The notes beneath the pieces are model-generated. The model was not told the origin of the DNA, did no database searches, and was given only the letters and a program-made list of their open reading frames with translations. The position numbers and the translations under genes are program-made. A stretch of 64,000 nucleotides of DNA from PSRI01 sp041484195 (GTDB taxonomy: Bacteria; Bacteroidota; Bacteroidia; Chitinophagales; Chitinophagaceae), in NCBI GenBank assembly GCA_041484195.1, contig JBGPHC010000015.1, positions 25,204 through 89,203 of the forward strand, read 5' to 3'. Shown in pieces: positions 26,398 through 34,886 of the stretch (its first letter is position 1; every line of letters begins with the position of its first letter).

Positions 26398-26442
26398 ATG
26401 GGCATTCTTTGTGGTCTCAACCCTGATCCTTATTCCCATTGA
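26398..26442 (+). CDS. Candidate 14-residue leader peptide
   Basis: A tiny frame, MGILCGLNPDPYSH, starts at an ATG 11 bases after AGGAG (26382-26386). It stops at TGA 26440-26442, two bases before a hairpin with a T run (26445-26469). No larger gene on this strand lies upstream, so the terminator has no other owner. The arrangement resembles a leader peptide with attenuator for the gene at 26586, or a short RNA. Coding is unproven, and a frame this short can easily arise by chance. Confidence 0.3.
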   Translation: MGILCGLNPDPYSH

Positions 26443-26444
26443 AG

Positions 26445-26469
26445 AAACCTGTAAGTGCAGGTTTTTTTT
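26445..26469 (+). terminator. Orphan intrinsic terminator/attenuator
   Basis: AAACCTG (26445-26451) pairs with CAGGTTT (26458-26464) around a 6-base loop, and the T run continues to 26469. It faces right with no annotated gene before it. It could end a small RNA or act as an attenuator for 26586-27086. Confidence 0.55.
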
Positions 26470-26585
26470 ATTTCTGCACGGCAAATCCTGCCAGATATCT
26501 TACCAGAATAACCTTCGTGCCAATTTTAATCAGGTCGCCAAACTCTTATTGGACCTTCATTGCTCACTTGGTTAAAAACTCAAAA

Positions 26586-27086
26586 ATGAAAACAAATTTA
26601 CTCTTCAGGTTATTCCTCTTGGTGATTGCGGGCAGCATCTTGTTGCCAGCTAAAGCAAAGGATTTGGCAACTGTTCCTTATCAATTCAATATCAGTATAT
26701 TCATTAAATTATCTGTTAAGTATTTTAACGATAATTCGGCAGAGACTAAACTGCTTCTGAAGAAATTGCGGGAAGAAGACAAGTCACATATTTGTGTTTG
26801 CGAAATCATGGATCTGCAGAATAATAATGGTAAATTCCGTAGCGTAGCTCTTCTGTCTGAAAAGAAAAACGATGGGGACATTGGCCGGGGGTACCGGACC
26901 GCCGGCAAGATATTGAATCTGGGAAAAAAACATATGAAGGATTTTTTCTTTGATCATCTAAAAGTCACGCATAGGATCTCAGCGACTACGGATTGCATTA
27001 GCCTCTATATGAAACTGAGTCAGGGTGGGGAAGGCATTGCGATCTATGATATCCTGGATGCAGACATAAGGTCTTCCGGGAGATGA
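26586..27086 (+). CDS. Small secreted protein of unknown function
   Basis: 166 residues from the ATG at 26586. The frame opens upstream at 26439, but that part overlaps the terminator at 26445-26469, and the later ATG gives a clean signal peptide (MKTNLLFRLFLLVIAGSILL, ending AKAKD). The mature part is Lys-rich, with several Cys (HICVCEIMD, TTDCISLYM). I recognise no family. The gene ends 2 bases before the convergent panB gene. It could be regulated by the upstream leader/terminator structure. Confidence 0.6.
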   Translation: MKTNLLFRLFLLVIAGSILLPAKAKDLATVPYQFNISIFIKLSVKYFNDNSAETKLLLKKLREEDKSHICVCEIMDLQNNNGKFRSVALLSEKKNDGDIGRGYRTAGKILNLGKKHMKDFFFDHLKVTHRISATTDCISLYMKLSQGGEGIAIYDILDADIRSSGR

Positions 27087-27088
27087 TA

Positions 27089-27904
27089 TCAATATTGTTC
27101 CTGGTCATTCGGGAAATCCCGGGATTTTACATCGGAGATATAATTTTGCACAGCCTGTGTAATTATTTCATGCAGGTTGAGATACTGACGAAGAAAACGA
27201 GGTTTAAATTCTGTATTAATACCCAACATATCATGCATAACCAATACTTGCCCGTCGCAATGTTTCCCGGCTCCTATTCCAATGCAGGGAATGCTCAGGT
27301 TCTGGCTCACTTCCTTAGCGAGCGTGGCCGGAATTTTTTCCAGAACGATAGCAAAGCACCCGGCTTCTTCCAAAAGCCGGGCATCTCGTTTGAGTTTTTC
27401 GGCTTCAGACTCCTCTTTGGCTCTGACGGCGTAGGTGCCAAATTTATAGATGGACTGTGGCGTTAGGCCCAGGTGGCCCATGACAGGCACTCCGCTTGAA
27501 AGGATCCTCTTTACCGATTCAAGCACTTCTTCTCCGCCTTCCAGTTTTACGGAGTGGGCTCCTGTTTCCTTCATGATGCGGATTGTAGAATGAAGAGCCT
27601 CCTTGGAATTGCCCTGGTAAGAGCCAAAAGGTAAATCCACCACAATCAGCGAGCGGCGTGCGCCCCTCACCACCGATGCGGCATGATAAATCATTTGATC
27701 CAGCGTAATAGGAAGGGTGGTTTCATGTCCTGCCATTACATTGCTGGCTGAATCTCCCACCAATAGAATATCAATCCCCGCGTCATCAAAAATCCTGGCA
27801 AAAGAAAAATCATATGCTGTGAGCATGGAAATCTTCTCACCATTGAGTTTCATTTTATGAAGGGTGTTAGTGGTAACTCGCTTAACTTCTTTATTAAGGC
27901 TCAT
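27089..27904 (-). CDS. panB: 3-methyl-2-oxobutanoate hydroxymethyltransferase (ketopantoate hydroxymethyltransferase)
   Basis: 271 residues covering the whole family. The N-terminal MLTAYDFSFARIFDDAGIDI, metal-site GDSASNVMAGH, LPFGSYQG and PVMGHLGLTPQS motifs, and GIGAGKHCDGQVLVMHDMLG near the C-terminus, are all PanB signatures. The enzyme adds a hydroxymethyl group from methylene-THF to alpha-ketoisovalerate, the first committed step of pantothenate synthesis. panD and panC are 5-6 kb away in the same orientation, so the pathway is grouped but not in one operon. Confidence 0.95.
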   Translation of the reverse strand: MSLNKEVKRVTTNTLHKMKLNGEKISMLTAYDFSFARIFDDAGIDILLVGDSASNVMAGHETTLPITLDQMIYHAASVVRGARRSLIVVDLPFGSYQGNSKEALHSTIRIMKETGAHSVKLEGGEEVLESVKRILSSGVPVMGHLGLTPQSIYKFGTYAVRAKEESEAEKLKRDARLLEEAGCFAIVLEKIPATLAKEVSQNLSIPCIGIGAGKHCDGQVLVMHDMLGINTEFKPRFLRQYLNLHEIITQAVQNYISDVKSRDFPNDQEQY

Positions 27905-28024
27905 GCCAGGTCGATTTAAAAAATGGGGAAAAAAGGAGGGGAATATGGCTCTGCGTTAGAATAAAACATATTCTGAGATCCGCCCATAAACTATGAATCA
28001 CTAAGTTAAATAAAGTTTGCAGAA

Positions 28025-28909
28025 CTAAAATTTCAGAATTTCTTCATAGAGATGTTGGATGAGGCCATCGGCCAATCCTATACGTGGCACATAGATTTCG
28101 TCTGCAGCGGCCCAACGCATTACATTTATATAGATCAGCAGGGCGGGAACGATCACATCGGCGCGGTCTTCCCGCAGCTTATAAATATGCATTCGCTCTT
28201 CAACAGTGAAATTGCTAAATTCCTTATAATAGTCTTTGAGCAATTCGAAGGGTAGGGGCTTCCCCTCTTTCTTCTTTGAAAGAGAGAATATCTTGTTGAT
28301 ATTCCCGCCGGAACCAATGGCGATGATCTGGTGATAACCCTTGGTCCGGATCTTGATGAATTCCTTCATTTGGTTCCAATGCTGATCTGTTACCATTCCC
28401 TTGAGCAGGCGAATGGTTCCAATATCGAATGATTCTTTAAAGATCAGTTTATTGTCACTGAAGAATGTGAGTTCGGTACTGCCCCCGCCCACATCAATAT
28501 AGAGGTAGGAGTCATCCTTCGAAAGGTTTTCTGCAATATGATTTTCGTAGATAAAGCTGGCTTCAGCCTCTCCGCTGATCACTTCGATGGAGATATCGGT
28601 TTCAAGCTTTATTTTTCGAATGATGTCCTGCGCATTGGATGCGTCACGCATGGCCGAAGTGGCGCAGGCCTTGATATATTTAACTCCATAGGCATTGATC
28701 AGGTGCTTGTATGCTTTGATGGTTTGCAGGATCATGCCGGTTTTTCCCTTAGAGATTTCACCAGTTTCAAATACTTCAAACCCAAGCCGCAGGGGTACTC
28801 TCACCAGGTTTAGCTTGTTAAACTCAGGCTTGCCGTTTTGGTTGACCCGAACTTCGCTTATGAGCAAACGGGCTGCATTACTTCCTATATCGATGGCGGC
28901 TAATTTCAA
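28025..28909 (-). CDS. Ppx/GppA family phosphatase
   Basis: 294 residues of the actin-fold Ppx/GppA family. Both phosphate-binding loops are visible: AAIDIGSNAARLLISEV at the N-terminus and LYIDVGGGSTELTFF (about 137-151). The protein lacks the C-terminal HD-like domain of long E. coli-type Ppx. Such enzymes hydrolyse polyphosphate or pppGpp. Its place 79 bases downstream of ppk1 on the same strand strongly suggests a polyphosphate role. Confidence 0.88.
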   Translation of the reverse strand: MKLAAIDIGSNAARLLISEVRVNQNGKPEFNKLNLVRVPLRLGFEVFETGEISKGKTGMILQTIKAYKHLINAYGVKYIKACATSAMRDASNAQDIIRKIKLETDISIEVISGEAEASFIYENHIAENLSKDDSYLYIDVGGGSTELTFFSDNKLIFKESFDIGTIRLLKGMVTDQHWNQMKEFIKIRTKGYHQIIAIGSGGNINKIFSLSKKKEGKPLPFELLKDYYKEFSNFTVEERMHIYKLREDRADVIVPALLIYINVMRWAAADEIYVPRIGLADGLIQHLYEEILKF

Positions 28910-28988
28910 ATAATCAAATTAGCTCCAATATTATCGAATTATTTTCAGCAAGGCTGGCTTAGAAATCCACAACTGTCAATATTGGTTG

Positions 28989-31076
28989 TCAGGATTTCAA
29001 TGATCCCAGGTGGGCTTTGTTGAGGAGATATTTATAAGTTTCAATCTGGGAGCGGATCTTCTTCCCTTTTGTATTTACATATTCATTGCTTAATTCATTG
29101 TCCAGTCGCCTCGCTTTTACGTTGTCTCTGAGTTGAATTTTCAATATCGCTTTCAACTCCTTGCATATTTCTTCATCATGCACCGGGGCGGCAGCCTCCA
29201 AGCGGTGGTCCAGATTCCTTACCATCCAGTCGGCGGAAGATATAAAGACCTTTTCCTCATTGTTGTTGTGGAAAACGAGTACCCGCGCGTGTTCCAGGTA
29301 TTCATCAATGATACTGATGGCACGAATAGGGATCTTAAATTTCTTATTTTCGGTCAAAGCGCAAAAGATTCCTCTTACGATCATGAAGATTACCACTCCG
29401 GCGGCCGCGGCGTCGTACAATTTTGCAATCAAGGCTTCGTCTGATAGCGAATTAAGCTTCAGAATTATATAAGCCTGCCTGCCTGCACGGGCATGTTTGA
29501 TTTCGCGCTCTATCAAATAAGACAATTGCCGTCGCATGAAGAAGGGGCTGACCATAAGGGTCTTGCATGCCCTCAAATATCGGACGCCGGTCTTCGGCTT
29601 TTGCAGGTAACTGAATATGCGGTTGATATCCGCCATGATATTACGGTTTGACGTCAGCAGGCAATGGTCTCCGTAAAGCAAAGAGGTCTTTTCATTGAGG
29701 TTACCGGTAGCCACAAATCCATATTGGATGGTTTTATTTTCAAGCCTCTTCTTGATCACACAAATCTTCGCGTGCACTTTCACGTTTGGAAGACCTACCA
29801 ATACATTTACCCCCTCGTCTTCCAGTCGCACTTTCCACTCAAGGTTGGCTTCTTCGTCAAACCGGGCCCTCAGTTCCAGCATCACGGTCACCTTCTTTCC
29901 ATTCCTGACAGCATTAATGAGCGCATTGATGATCTTTGAATTTGGCGCCAACCGGTAAGCCGTGATCTTGATCTCGGTCACTTTTTCATCCATGGCAGCC
30001 TCTCTCAATAAATCGATCATTGCCTTGAATGAATGATAGGGGAAATGGAGCATCAGGTCTTTTTTCAAAATGATGTCGGTCACGCGGTTTGCCTTGACCA
30101 GCGCGGGATGAGTGATGGGCTTTCTCCTCGTACCCTTTTGTGGGAAAACGGATTCAGGAAAATCCATAAAATGCCGGAAATTATGAATTCGTCCCCCGGG
30201 AATAATGGCGTCTTTTCTGGTCAACTGTAATTTACGGATCAGGAATTCAAGCAGTCCCGGATCAATTTCTTTGTCGTATAAAAATCGAACCGGCTTACCT
30301 TTTTTCCGGCCCTTCAGGCCCTTTTCAATTTTTTGAATATACGACGTACTCATATCAGTGTCCAGGTCAAATTCAGCGTCGCGGGTAACTTTAATAACAT
30401 GGGCAGAATACCGGTCATACCCCATGAATGAAAATATTTGGGGCAGGCAAAAACGAATCACATCTTCCAATAAAATGATATGGTGCTCATCGGGCCTGAG
30501 TGAAGGCATCAGAATAAACCTGGAAAAAGACCTGGTGGGCACTTCGATCAGTGCATATTTTCTTTTTAATGGTGATTTTGCCTTGGAGAGCACCACTGCC
30601 AGAAAAATTGATTTTTCCCTTATGAAAGGGAATTCCGGAATACTCTCGATCATCAGCGGGATCACATTTGAAGACAATTCTTCCTCAAAAAAATTCCTCA
30701 CGAATTTTTGTTGCTCCCTATTGAGTTGTTTTTCGGTTACCAAAAAAATCTTCTGCCTTTTCATTTCGGCGAAAATATTCTTCCAGATCCTGTCAAATTC
30801 TCCCTGCTGTTGCATGACCGTAAGCTGGATCTGGTCCAATATTTTTTGAGGCTCCTGTTCCAGGTGCATGCGTGCTTTTTTGCCGAGGTCAATCATTCTC
30901 CTGAGGGTGGCCACCCTGATACGAAAAAATTCATCCAGGTTATTGGAAAAAATTCCCAGGAACTTGATCCGCTCCTTCAAGGGTACAGTAGGGTCGGCCG
31001 CTTCCTGCAATACCCTGGCGTTAAATGCCAGCCAACTGATATCGCGGGTAATCGTCTTTCTTTTGACTCTGGCCAT
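28989..31076 (-). CDS. ppk1: Polyphosphate kinase 1
   Basis: 695 residues from the ATG at 31076 (MARVKRKTITRDISWLAFNA). The frame reaches 31190, but a minus-strand -7 box at 31096-31103 lies inside that extension. The N-terminal DISWLAFNARVLQEA, EFFRIRVATLRR and the catalytic-domain LPNVKVHAKICVI carry conserved PPK1 residues, the last including a phospholipase-D-like His. EYLEHARVLVFHN carries the second His. The enzyme reversibly transfers the gamma-phosphate of ATP to polyphosphate. It is probably co-transcribed with the following Ppx/GppA gene. Confidence 0.94.
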   Translation of the reverse strand: MARVKRKTITRDISWLAFNARVLQEAADPTVPLKERIKFLGIFSNNLDEFFRIRVATLRRMIDLGKKARMHLEQEPQKILDQIQLTVMQQQGEFDRIWKNIFAEMKRQKIFLVTEKQLNREQQKFVRNFFEEELSSNVIPLMIESIPEFPFIREKSIFLAVVLSKAKSPLKRKYALIEVPTRSFSRFILMPSLRPDEHHIILLEDVIRFCLPQIFSFMGYDRYSAHVIKVTRDAEFDLDTDMSTSYIQKIEKGLKGRKKGKPVRFLYDKEIDPGLLEFLIRKLQLTRKDAIIPGGRIHNFRHFMDFPESVFPQKGTRRKPITHPALVKANRVTDIILKKDLMLHFPYHSFKAMIDLLREAAMDEKVTEIKITAYRLAPNSKIINALINAVRNGKKVTVMLELRARFDEEANLEWKVRLEDEGVNVLVGLPNVKVHAKICVIKKRLENKTIQYGFVATGNLNEKTSLLYGDHCLLTSNRNIMADINRIFSYLQKPKTGVRYLRACKTLMVSPFFMRRQLSYLIEREIKHARAGRQAYIILKLNSLSDEALIAKLYDAAAAGVVIFMIVRGIFCALTENKKFKIPIRAISIIDEYLEHARVLVFHNNNEEKVFISSADWMVRNLDHRLEAAAPVHDEEICKELKAILKIQLRDNVKARRLDNELSNEYVNTKGKKIRSQIETYKYLLNKAHLGSLKS

Positions 31077-31095
31077 GCGGGTTTTACTTGGAGCG

Positions 31096-31103
31096 CAAAA
31101 ATA
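31096..31103 (-). promoter_or_regulatory. -7 promoter box for ppk1
   Basis: The minus strand reads TATTTTTG. It lies 19 bases before the ATG at 31076 and supports the shorter start. Confidence 0.5.
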
Positions 31104-31143
31104 ATTAACCTTTGGAGATGTGGATGTTAAGTTTTGAGTCCGC

Positions 31144-31635
31144 CTAAAGGCGCTGGATCTTATTGATGAGGGCGGTAGTGGAATATCCATCTATGAGGGG
31201 TACCAGCTTTACCTCACCTCCATATTCAAGCACTTCACGGGCACCTGCTATCTGATCAATCTTATAGTCTCCGCCTTTTACCAATATGCCGGGTCTGATG
31301 GCTTTTATCAATTCAAGCGGTGTATCCTGGTCAAAAATAATCACCACGTCTACAATGGTAAGGGAAGCCAGCATCAGGGAACGGAATGTTTCATCATTAA
31401 CCGGACGATGGGGTCCCTTCAATGCGGTCACGGAACGATCGGAATTGACCCCCACGATCAGAATATCCCCCAGGGTGGCGGCATGTGACAGCACTTCCAA
31501 ATGCCCCTGGTGCAAAATATCAAAACAGCCGTTGGTGAATACCAGCTTCCTGTCAAATAATTGCCATCTCAGTATTTGCTTTTGCAGGTTTTCCAAAGTA
31601 AAAATCTTATTCCGAATGAGCAGGGGGTAACGCAT
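31144..31635 (-). CDS. rfaE2: D-glycero-beta-D-manno-heptose 1-phosphate adenylyltransferase (HldE C-terminal domain as a separate protein)
   Basis: 163 residues of the nucleotidyltransferase fold. The HIGH-like site is in FTNGCFDILHQGHLEVLS, with GVNSDRSVTALKGPHRPVN and the C-terminal VPLIDGYSTTALI. These are signatures of the adenylyltransferase half of HldE; the kinase half is not in the window. It makes ADP-heptose precursor for the LPS inner core. Its 5' end overlaps the preceding flippase-like gene by 29 bases, indicating co-translation from one mRNA. Confidence 0.9.
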   Translation of the reverse strand: MRYPLLIRNKIFTLENLQKQILRWQLFDRKLVFTNGCFDILHQGHLEVLSHAATLGDILIVGVNSDRSVTALKGPHRPVNDETFRSLMLASLTIVDVVIIFDQDTPLELIKAIRPGILVKGGDYKIDQIAGAREVLEYGGEVKLVPLIDGYSTTALINKIQRL

Positions 31636-32632
31636 GATGTTTACGATTTATGAGTGGTAAGAGCGCGAGGCATAAGAAGCCGGCAACGATAACAATCAAT
31701 GTTTGGGCAATCCATAACAGCCAACCATATCCGTAACCATACACTTCGTCTATACCGTAGAGTGGCATCAGTTCCTGGATGGTTGCCTGGTAGGTGCCTA
31801 TCCCGCCAGGGGTTGGGATCATGGCCAGGCTTCCGAATGTAAGAATCGAAAATGAAGGTTTGATTCCCAGTTGGCTGACGGAATCCATCGCATAGAATCC
31901 TACTCTCACGCTCATAAGGTACATGAACCAAATGAATACCGTGTGGCCAATGAATAAGGCTTTGTTCCTGATGTACCTGAAACTCGTCAATCCTGCCCAA
32001 ACGCTTTGGAGGATTGCATTGATCCGGATCAGGAGATTGGATTTTATATGACGGCGGTATAGAAAGCGTACCAATAGAATAAGGAATAACAAGACCCCCA
32101 GGAGTATCAGAAGGGTGCGGATTTTGAAATTTCCCTCACTGTCATGAAACAGGGACTTCAATTTTGCGGTAGCATACGCGCCGATTTTGTTTATTTGAAT
32201 CAGAATGGTAATTGCGAATACGATGATCAGGCATAAAAAGTCAAAGGCTCTTTCGGCAATGATGGTTCCCACTAGTTTGTCGGCTGCCAGTTTCTCATAC
32301 TTACCCAGTGTTGTACATTTCATGACTTCACCCAGGCGCGGAAACAGGAGATTGAAAAGATAACCGATCATCACCGCAAAAAAAGTATTGATCGTGGAGG
32401 GACGGTATCCTAACGGCGCCATCAATAATTTCCATCTCAGGGCCCTGCTATAATGACTCAGGAGTAGCATGGCCATGGCCGGAAGGATCAGCACGTACCT
32501 GGCCGAGGTTAAGGAGTCGAATAGCTGCTGTTTCTGTAGCTCCGTCAGTTTATCATACCGCCACCAAAGCAGAAAAATTCCCAGTCCCAGAAAGAACAAA
32601 TACTGGATAACATTGAATATTTTCTTCTTCAT
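31607..32632 (-). CDS. Flippase-like / lysylphosphatidylglycerol synthase transmembrane-domain protein
   Basis: 341 residues from the ATG at 32632 (MKKKIFNVIQYLFFLGLG); an upstream ATG at 32662 adds ten residues that lie in the gap after panD. About eight membrane segments are seen, with the family motifs GYLFNLLFPRLGEVMK and FGSLAMIPTPGGIGTYQATI. This is the integral membrane part of the MprF/UPF0104 superfamily without the synthase domain. Such proteins are thought to flip or modify lipids; the substrate is unknown. It lies between panD (36-base gap) and rfaE2 (29-base overlap). Confidence 0.85.
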   Translation of the reverse strand: MKKKIFNVIQYLFFLGLGIFLLWWRYDKLTELQKQQLFDSLTSARYVLILPAMAMLLLSHYSRALRWKLLMAPLGYRPSTINTFFAVMIGYLFNLLFPRLGEVMKCTTLGKYEKLAADKLVGTIIAERAFDFLCLIIVFAITILIQINKIGAYATAKLKSLFHDSEGNFKIRTLLILLGVLLFLILLVRFLYRRHIKSNLLIRINAILQSVWAGLTSFRYIRNKALFIGHTVFIWFMYLMSVRVGFYAMDSVSQLGIKPSFSILTFGSLAMIPTPGGIGTYQATIQELMPLYGIDEVYGYGYGWLLWIAQTLIVIVAGFLCLALLPLINRKHHALPPAHSE

Positions 32633-32668
32633 GATGTATGCTCTCTTTTCTGTAACTGCCATTGCATT

Positions 32669-33013
32669 TTACAACTGATTCCCTTCTCCTGGGAAAACGA
32701 GCCATGGTTTGAATTTCAGGGCTTCCTGGAAGTCCATTCTTGCATACGAAAGAATAATCACTATATCGCCTACGGCTCCCTGGCGGGCGGCCGGGCCGTT
32801 CAGGCAGCAAACGCCGGATCCCCTCTTTCCTTTGATCAAATAGGTTTCTATCCGGGACCCATTATTGACATTTACTACCTGCACTTTTTCATACTCGATC
32901 AGGTTGGCAGCGTCCATCAGGGCTTCATCCAGTGTCAGGCTTCCTATATAATTGAGGTTAGCTTCGGTGATCACAGACCTGTGGATCTTCGATTTCAGGA
33001 TTTCTATTTCCAT
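32669..33013 (-). CDS. panD: Aspartate 1-decarboxylase
   Basis: 114 residues, normal for the proenzyme. The self-cleavage region is LNYIGSLTLDEALMDAANL, where the Gly-Ser bond breaks to form the pyruvoyl cofactor. NVNNGSRIETYLIKG and LNGPAARQGAVGDIVIILSY are also diagnostic. It converts aspartate to beta-alanine for pantothenate. A -7 box (33021-33028, minus) ends 7 bases before the ATG, so the transcript would be leaderless. It could also be read through from panC, 69 bases upstream. Confidence 0.95.
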   Translation of the reverse strand: MEIEILKSKIHRSVITEANLNYIGSLTLDEALMDAANLIEYEKVQVVNVNNGSRIETYLIKGKRGSGVCCLNGPAARQGAVGDIVIILSYARMDFQEALKFKPWLVFPGEGNQL

Positions 33014-33020
33014 AGATGGG

Positions 33021-33028
33021 CAAAATTA
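33021..33028 (-). promoter_or_regulatory. -7 promoter box before panD
   Basis: The minus strand reads TAATTTTG (TAnnTTTG), 7 bases before the panD ATG. It implies a start of transcription at or next to the ATG. No -33 element is evident. Confidence 0.4.
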
Positions 33029-33082
33029 AGGGCCTTGCCAGTAATGATAAAATAACCTTTTCCGCACCCATCATTTGGATGT

Positions 33083-33925
33083 TTAGAGAAGCAAATTATC
33101 AATCAGCCGAACCTGGTTCAAAAACGCGGCGGCCAATGCAACCAGGGGCGTCTTTCCGTCCCAGTGGTTTACCAATTCCAAATCTCCTGCCTTGCAAATT
33201 GCAACATAATCCACTTTGAATCCATCCTGAGATAACATGAACTGGGCGTCGTACAAAATATGATTCGTGTCGCCGGGTTGTATATTTTGGCTGATGAATT
33301 CGAGCGCCTTAAAAATTCCGGATGCCTTTTCCCTTTCCTGTACGTTCAAGCGAAGATTTCTACTGCTCATAGCTAGGCCATCGGCTTCCCGCAGAGTGGG
33401 GCATATTTCTATCTGCACCGGGAGTTGGATCAATTTCACCATTTTTTTCAATACCATGCATTGCTGATAGTCTTTCTGACCCAGGTATAGGCAGTCCGGA
33501 TTGACGATATTCAGTAGGCGTTCCATGACCTGGCAGACGCCCTGGAAATGACCGGGCCTGTATCTGCCTTCCAAAATATTTTCCAGGTTGCCCAGTGCAT
33601 AGTGAGTTCCCGAATCCATTCCGTTGGGGTAAATTTCATTTACAGGAGGAAGAAATAAGATATCACAATCTGCTCTTTCCAGGAGGTAAATGTCATTTTC
33701 AGTCCTTACCGGGTATTTTTCAAAGTCCTTCGGATCATTAAATTGTGTTGGATTTACAAATATGCTGCAGAGGGTAAGTTCGTTGCCTTTTTGAGATGCC
33801 TGAACCAATGACAAATGGCCTTCGTGCAAGGCGCCCATAGTAGGAACAAAGCCTGTTTTCAGACCCTTGTACCTCATTTTATCCAGGTGGCTACGGAGTT
33901 CCCCTGCTCTTTTGAAAATGATCAT
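33083..33925 (-). CDS. panC: Pantoate--beta-alanine ligase (pantothenate synthetase)
   Basis: 280 residues from the ATG at 33925 (MIIFKRAGELRSH); ATG 33937 adds four residues. The HIGH-type motif is GFVPTMGALHEGHLSLVQ. KDYQQCMVLKKMVKLIQLP and MSSRNLRLN are further PanC signatures. It joins pantoate and beta-alanine with ATP. It is first in the minus-strand run panC-panD-flippase-rfaE2 and diverges from the GT5-like gene at 34036. Confidence 0.95.
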   Translation of the reverse strand: MIIFKRAGELRSHLDKMRYKGLKTGFVPTMGALHEGHLSLVQASQKGNELTLCSIFVNPTQFNDPKDFEKYPVRTENDIYLLERADCDILFLPPVNEIYPNGMDSGTHYALGNLENILEGRYRPGHFQGVCQVMERLLNIVNPDCLYLGQKDYQQCMVLKKMVKLIQLPVQIEICPTLREADGLAMSSRNLRLNVQEREKASGIFKALEFISQNIQPGDTNHILYDAQFMLSQDGFKVDYVAICKAGDLELVNHWDGKTPLVALAAAFLNQVRLIDNLLL

Positions 33926-33982
33926 AACTGTCAGCAATAGTGGTTAAACTTGGCTTCCGGCGGCGGTTCGGCAAAAAATTCA

Positions 33983-33990
33983 TAGCTTTG
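33983..33990 (+). promoter_or_regulatory. -7 promoter box for the GT5-like gene
   Basis: TAGCTTTG matches TAnnTTTG and lies 45 bases before the ATG at 34036, in the panC divergent intergenic region. Confidence 0.45.
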
Positions 33991-34035
33991 CCAACCTCAT
34001 TTTGGCCCTTAATAACTATTTAACAATACCGGAAA

Positions 34036-34851
34036 ATGTCTACAAAGAAACGAATTCTGTTTATAGCCAATGAAATGTCTCCTTATTTAGAGTTGACCGA
34101 GTTCTCTGAGACTGTTAGCAGGCTGGCAATAAAAGCGAATGACAGTGGTTTCGAAGTTCGTTGTATCATGCCCCGATTTGGCGTGATAAATGAACGGAGA
34201 CACCGATTGCATGAAGTGGTAAGATTGTCCGGCATCAATGTTTCGGTTGACAATGACGATTATCCCCTTCAGATAAAGGTGGCTTCACTGCCCAATGCAA
34301 GGTTGCAAGTTTATTTCCTGGAAAATGAAGACTTATTCAAGAGAAAATATGTATTCGCCGATGAGCACGAAAAGTGGTATGATGATAATTGGTTACGCAC
34401 CATTTTTTTTTGCAAGGGAGCGCTGGAGACCGTGAAGAAATTCGGATGGCCTCCTGATATAATTCATTGCAGTGGCTGGATGACGGGACTGGTCCCTCTG
34501 TACCTAAAAACGGCCTACAAAAAAGAACCGGTCTTCAGCAATTGTAAAGTGATTTTCACGATCGGGCAAAATACATTCAAGGAAAAAATGGGTCCTGAAT
34601 TCCTGAAGAAAGCGGCTATACATCCCAGTATTAAAGAAAAAGAATTGGAACCCTTCAAGGAAAACAACAACACTGGCATGCTTCGCGGGGGCGCCACCTA
34701 TGCAGACGCGATCACATTCGGAGCTGAAAAAGTGGAAAAGAAATTGGTTGATGAATTTGCGAAAGTGAAAGGCAGGAAAGTGGTGCAGTTCAAACCTGAG
34801 TCAGATTTAACAGAGTATTTACAATTGTATGCCGACCTTGCGGGCAAGTAG
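34036..34851 (+). CDS. Half-length glycogen/starch-synthase-like protein (GT5 N-terminal domain only)
   Basis: 271 residues, against about 480 for full GlgA. It matches only the N-terminal GT5 domain: RILFIANEMSPYLELTEFSE at the start, RCIMPRFGVINERRHRLHEV, and DIIHCSGWMTGLVPLYLKT (equivalent to the DVVHxHDW segment). The C-terminal nucleotide-sugar domain is absent. The KTGGL motif that binds ADP-glucose in GlgA is replaced by ELTEFSE. Activity as a glycogen synthase is therefore unlikely; a binding or regulatory role is possible. It is followed by the DUF4270 gene (35-base gap) and diverges from panC. Confidence 0.75.
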   Translation: MSTKKRILFIANEMSPYLELTEFSETVSRLAIKANDSGFEVRCIMPRFGVINERRHRLHEVVRLSGINVSVDNDDYPLQIKVASLPNARLQVYFLENEDLFKRKYVFADEHEKWYDDNWLRTIFFCKGALETVKKFGWPPDIIHCSGWMTGLVPLYLKTAYKKEPVFSNCKVIFTIGQNTFKEKMGPEFLKKAAIHPSIKEKELEPFKENNNTGMLRGGATYADAITFGAEKVEKKLVDEFAKVKGRKVVQFKPESDLTEYLQLYADLAGK

Positions 34852-34886
34852 GGTTCATTACTAATCCTTTATAAAAAATCAGTTCA

